Below are positions 62,210 through 64,000 of a stretch of 64,000 nucleotides of DNA, one piece after another. The number at the start of each line of letters is the position of its first letter. Within the stretch, counting starts at the first letter, position 1. Both the position numbers and the translations under genes were made by a program. The notes below the pieces were generated by a model, which was not told the origin of the DNA, ran no database searches, and was given only the letters and a program-made list of their open reading frames with translations. Origin of the DNA: Lachnospiraceae bacterium (GTDB lineage: Bacteria > Bacillota > Clostridia > Lachnospirales > Lachnospiraceae); contig JAFVBE010000040.1 of the NCBI GenBank assembly GCA_017480195.1, forward strand, positions 1 to 64,000, in the 5' to 3' direction.

Positions 62210-63499
62210 TTATTCACTATAAACAACCTTACCATCAACTATCGTATCGGTAACCTTCCCCTTAAGCACCTGTCCTTCGTATGGTGTGTTGTGTCCTTTT
62301 GAGAAAAACTCCGAAGCCTTAACCTCCCACTCTATATTCGGGTCAAATATCGCTATATCAGCTTTTGCACCCTCGGTAAGCTTGCCGTAATCCTTATCTA
62401 TGCCTATGACATGTGCAGGATTGTAGCTCATTTTTTTTGCCATATCCATCATATCCATAAGTCCCGTAGATACGAGCGCTGTATAAGTAAGTGCAGCAGA
62501 TGTCTCAAGACCGACAATTCCAAAAGGAGCTTTGTCAAAATATTTATCCTTTTCATCATCTGAGTGAGGTGCATGGTCGGTAGATATACAAGGCATAGTG
62601 CCATCTATCAAGCCCTCAATAAGAGCCTTGACATCCTCCTCTGTCCTAAGCGGCGGATTCATCTTGTAATTGCTGTTGGCTTCCTTTATATCTGCATCTG
62701 TAAGAGTAAAATGATGTGGACATACCTCAGCCGTAACATCAGCACCAAGTCTTTTTGCCATGCGCATAAGCTCAACTGTTCCCTTCGTCGAGCAATGGCA
62801 TATATGAAGCTTTGCCCCCGTCTCTGCCGCAAGAAGTATGTCTCTTGCAGTTATAATATCCTCCACAGAATTAGGTATTCCATCAACATTATATTTTTCT
62901 GATGCAACGCCCTCATTAAGTACACCCTTGCCTACCAAATCCTTATCCTCACAGTGTGCCATAACTACTGCACCAAGCGAGGCAGCCTTCTTCATGGACT
63001 CACGATAAAGTCTTACATCCATAACGCTCTTTCCGTCCTCAGAAAATGCTACCGCACCGGCTTCCTTCATCGCCTTCATATCGACAAGTTCTTTACCTTC
63101 CATACCAACAGTTATAGCTGAAAGCTGCTTCACATGGACTACTGCTTCCTTATCAGCCTTGTCCAATATGTATCTAAGTGTCTCCACAGAATCAACTACA
63201 GGGCTTGTATTAGGCATCGCACAAACCGTCGTCACTCCTCCATGTGCTGCCGCCCTTGCTCCTGTTGCTATATCCTCCTTATAGGTCTGTCCCGGATCTC
63301 TGAAATGCACATGCAAATCTATAAATCCCGGCATAACATACTTACCCTTCGCATCTATAATCTCGCTGTCATCACCCTCGTATGCCTCGTTCTTGCTTCT
63401 TACATATATTTTCTTTATAGTGTCACCACTTACTTCTACATCTGCTTCCTCATTAAGCCCTGTCTCAGGGTCTATAACGTGACCGTTAATAATTACCAT
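62210..63499 (-). CDS. pyrC: Dihydroorotase
   Basis: 429 residues, class I length. Zinc-binding DLHVHFRDPG, metal-bridging region and H in HCEDKDL, HICHCST and CISTDHAPH, all in normal spacing. Third step of pyrimidine synthesis. AAGGAGG precedes the ATG. The ATPase gene downstream is separated by the paired hairpins. Confidence 0.96.
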   Translation of the reverse strand: MVIINGHVIDPETGLNEEADVEVSGDTIKKIYVRSKNEAYEGDDSEIIDAKGKYVMPGFIDLHVHFRDPGQTYKEDIATGARAAAHGGVTTVCAMPNTSPVVDSVETLRYILDKADKEAVVHVKQLSAITVGMEGKELVDMKAMKEAGAVAFSEDGKSVMDVRLYRESMKKAASLGAVVMAHCEDKDLVGKGVLNEGVASEKYNVDGIPNSVEDIITARDILLAAETGAKLHICHCSTKGTVELMRMAKRLGADVTAEVCPHHFTLTDADIKEANSNYKMNPPLRTEEDVKALIEGLIDGTMPCISTDHAPHSDDEKDKYFDKAPFGIVGLETSAALTYTALVSTGLMDMMDMAKKMSYNPAHVIGIDKDYGKLTEGAKADIAIFDPNIEWEVKASEFFSKGHNTPYEGQVLKGKVTDTIVDGKVVYSE

Positions 63500-63576
63500 A
63501 TCGTCCTCCTTGTCTAATCTTAATTTTGTGTCAAAATTATTGATTTCTAAAATCTATATCTTGTGTAAATCATTTT

Positions 63577-64000
63577 CTATAAGGTTTCTGCTTCAAGCAT
63601 ATATTTTATTAAATAAGCTTCTTTTAATAAATCTTCATCCTCCGTCACTTTAAATGTGACAAAGACCGTATCATTTTCGCCATCTGCCTCAAGCCTTTCT
63701 ATATCAAGCTTTGAAGCTGATATAATGGATAATATATCCTTTATGCAAAGCCCCTTCTTGGATTTTTCATCAGCCTTAAGTGTTAATTCAAGCTTTCCAC
63801 CCTTCAAATCACTCGTGACAAATTCCCTTAAAACCTTTGTATCTTCTGCAAGAAATAATTCATACTGCCTTCTTCTGCTAATCTGAACAACCTTTTTTAG
63901 AAAATCCAGATAATAAGGATTATCTTTAAATCGCTCATACATTTCCTTTTCACGCTCAGGCTTATAGATACTGTCTCCTGTATCAAGCTTGGTTTCTGCA
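63577..64000 (-). CDS. C-terminal part of an unknown protein (cut by window edge)
   Basis: The frame with the ATG ending at 63942 is open upstream to the window end (…LDTGDSIYKPEREKE before it), so the gene probably starts beyond 64000. The visible 141 residues are charged, with YYLDFLKKVVQISRRRQYEL and a small alpha/beta end. No family recognised. It ends 77 bases before pyrC starts and runs in the same direction, so an operon is likely. Confidence 0.5.
   Translation of the reverse strand, partial: AETKLDTGDSIYKPEREKEMYERFKDNPYYLDFLKKVVQISRRRQYELFLAEDTKVLREFVTSDLKGGKLELTLKADEKSKKGLCIKDILSIISASKLDIERLEADGENDTVFVTFKVTEDEDLLKEAYLIKYMLEAETL

Overview
The window reads as chromosome of a low-GC, Gram-positive anaerobe of the class Clostridia, most likely family Lachnospiraceae. 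The support is a type III glutamine synthetase, DUF4317 and DUF3783 proteins, a high-molecular-weight rubredoxin, an alpha/beta-type small acid-soluble spore protein, a YlbJ-type sporulation protein, an [FeFe]-hydrogenase-like sensor, CIRCE and Gram-positive LexA sites, AT-rich spacers and strong AGGAGG ribosome sites. Species cannot be assigned from sequence alone. Most genes lie on the minus strand.

1-4.1 kb is accessory: the tail of a GHKL histidine kinase, a Fic protein with Gln in place of the catalytic His, a Uma2-type nuclease fold protein, a lipoprotein, small membrane proteins, a nuclease remnant and a candidate small RNA. 4.2-9.9 kb is a nitrogen block: an Amt-PII fusion, purF and glnN, with a terminator-like hairpin in the glnN leader. 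10-17.6 kb holds a hydrogenase-like/chemoreceptor chimera cut by an in-frame TAG, azlCD, a DUF4317 gene, a 53-bp tandem hairpin array, a HrcA-controlled hsp20, a DUF3783 gene, a diguanylate cyclase beside a decayed duplicate, and tRNA-Trp. 18.4-19.2 kb is a PIN-domain toxin-antitoxin-like pair.

19.4-43.3 kb is the centre of the window, a type IV pilus locus. Two pilins have their own promoters. A minus-strand gene run of about 21.8 kb then starts at a good promoter at 43.3 kb and encodes, in order, a pilin-like protein of about 4,287 residues, GspK-, GspI- and GspJ-like minor pilins (the last cut by an in-frame TAG), a membrane protein, a prepilin-peptidase-like protein that has only the N-terminal zinc/methyltransferase module, PilC, a PilM-PilN fusion, PilO, PilB with c-di-GMP-binding-type MshEN motifs, and PilT. 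The giant protein joins a class III pilin leader to about 35 Glug-type repeats and a long beta-rich C-terminal half. It is the best candidate for an undescribed system, a pilus-displayed giant adhesin.

43.5-64 kb is mostly housekeeping: aroE, rpsO, aroC, xerD, a SpoIIM-like gene, nudF, rny, recA, tmcAL, ylbJ, coaD, rsmD, a membrane-anchored GH5 endoglucanase, a spore protein gene, degV, rubredoxin, dtd and pyrC. It also carries an AAA ATPase gene with a stop codon inside its Walker A motif, paired covarying hairpins, and large palindromic repeats, one of which shares its core with a repeat at 6 kb.
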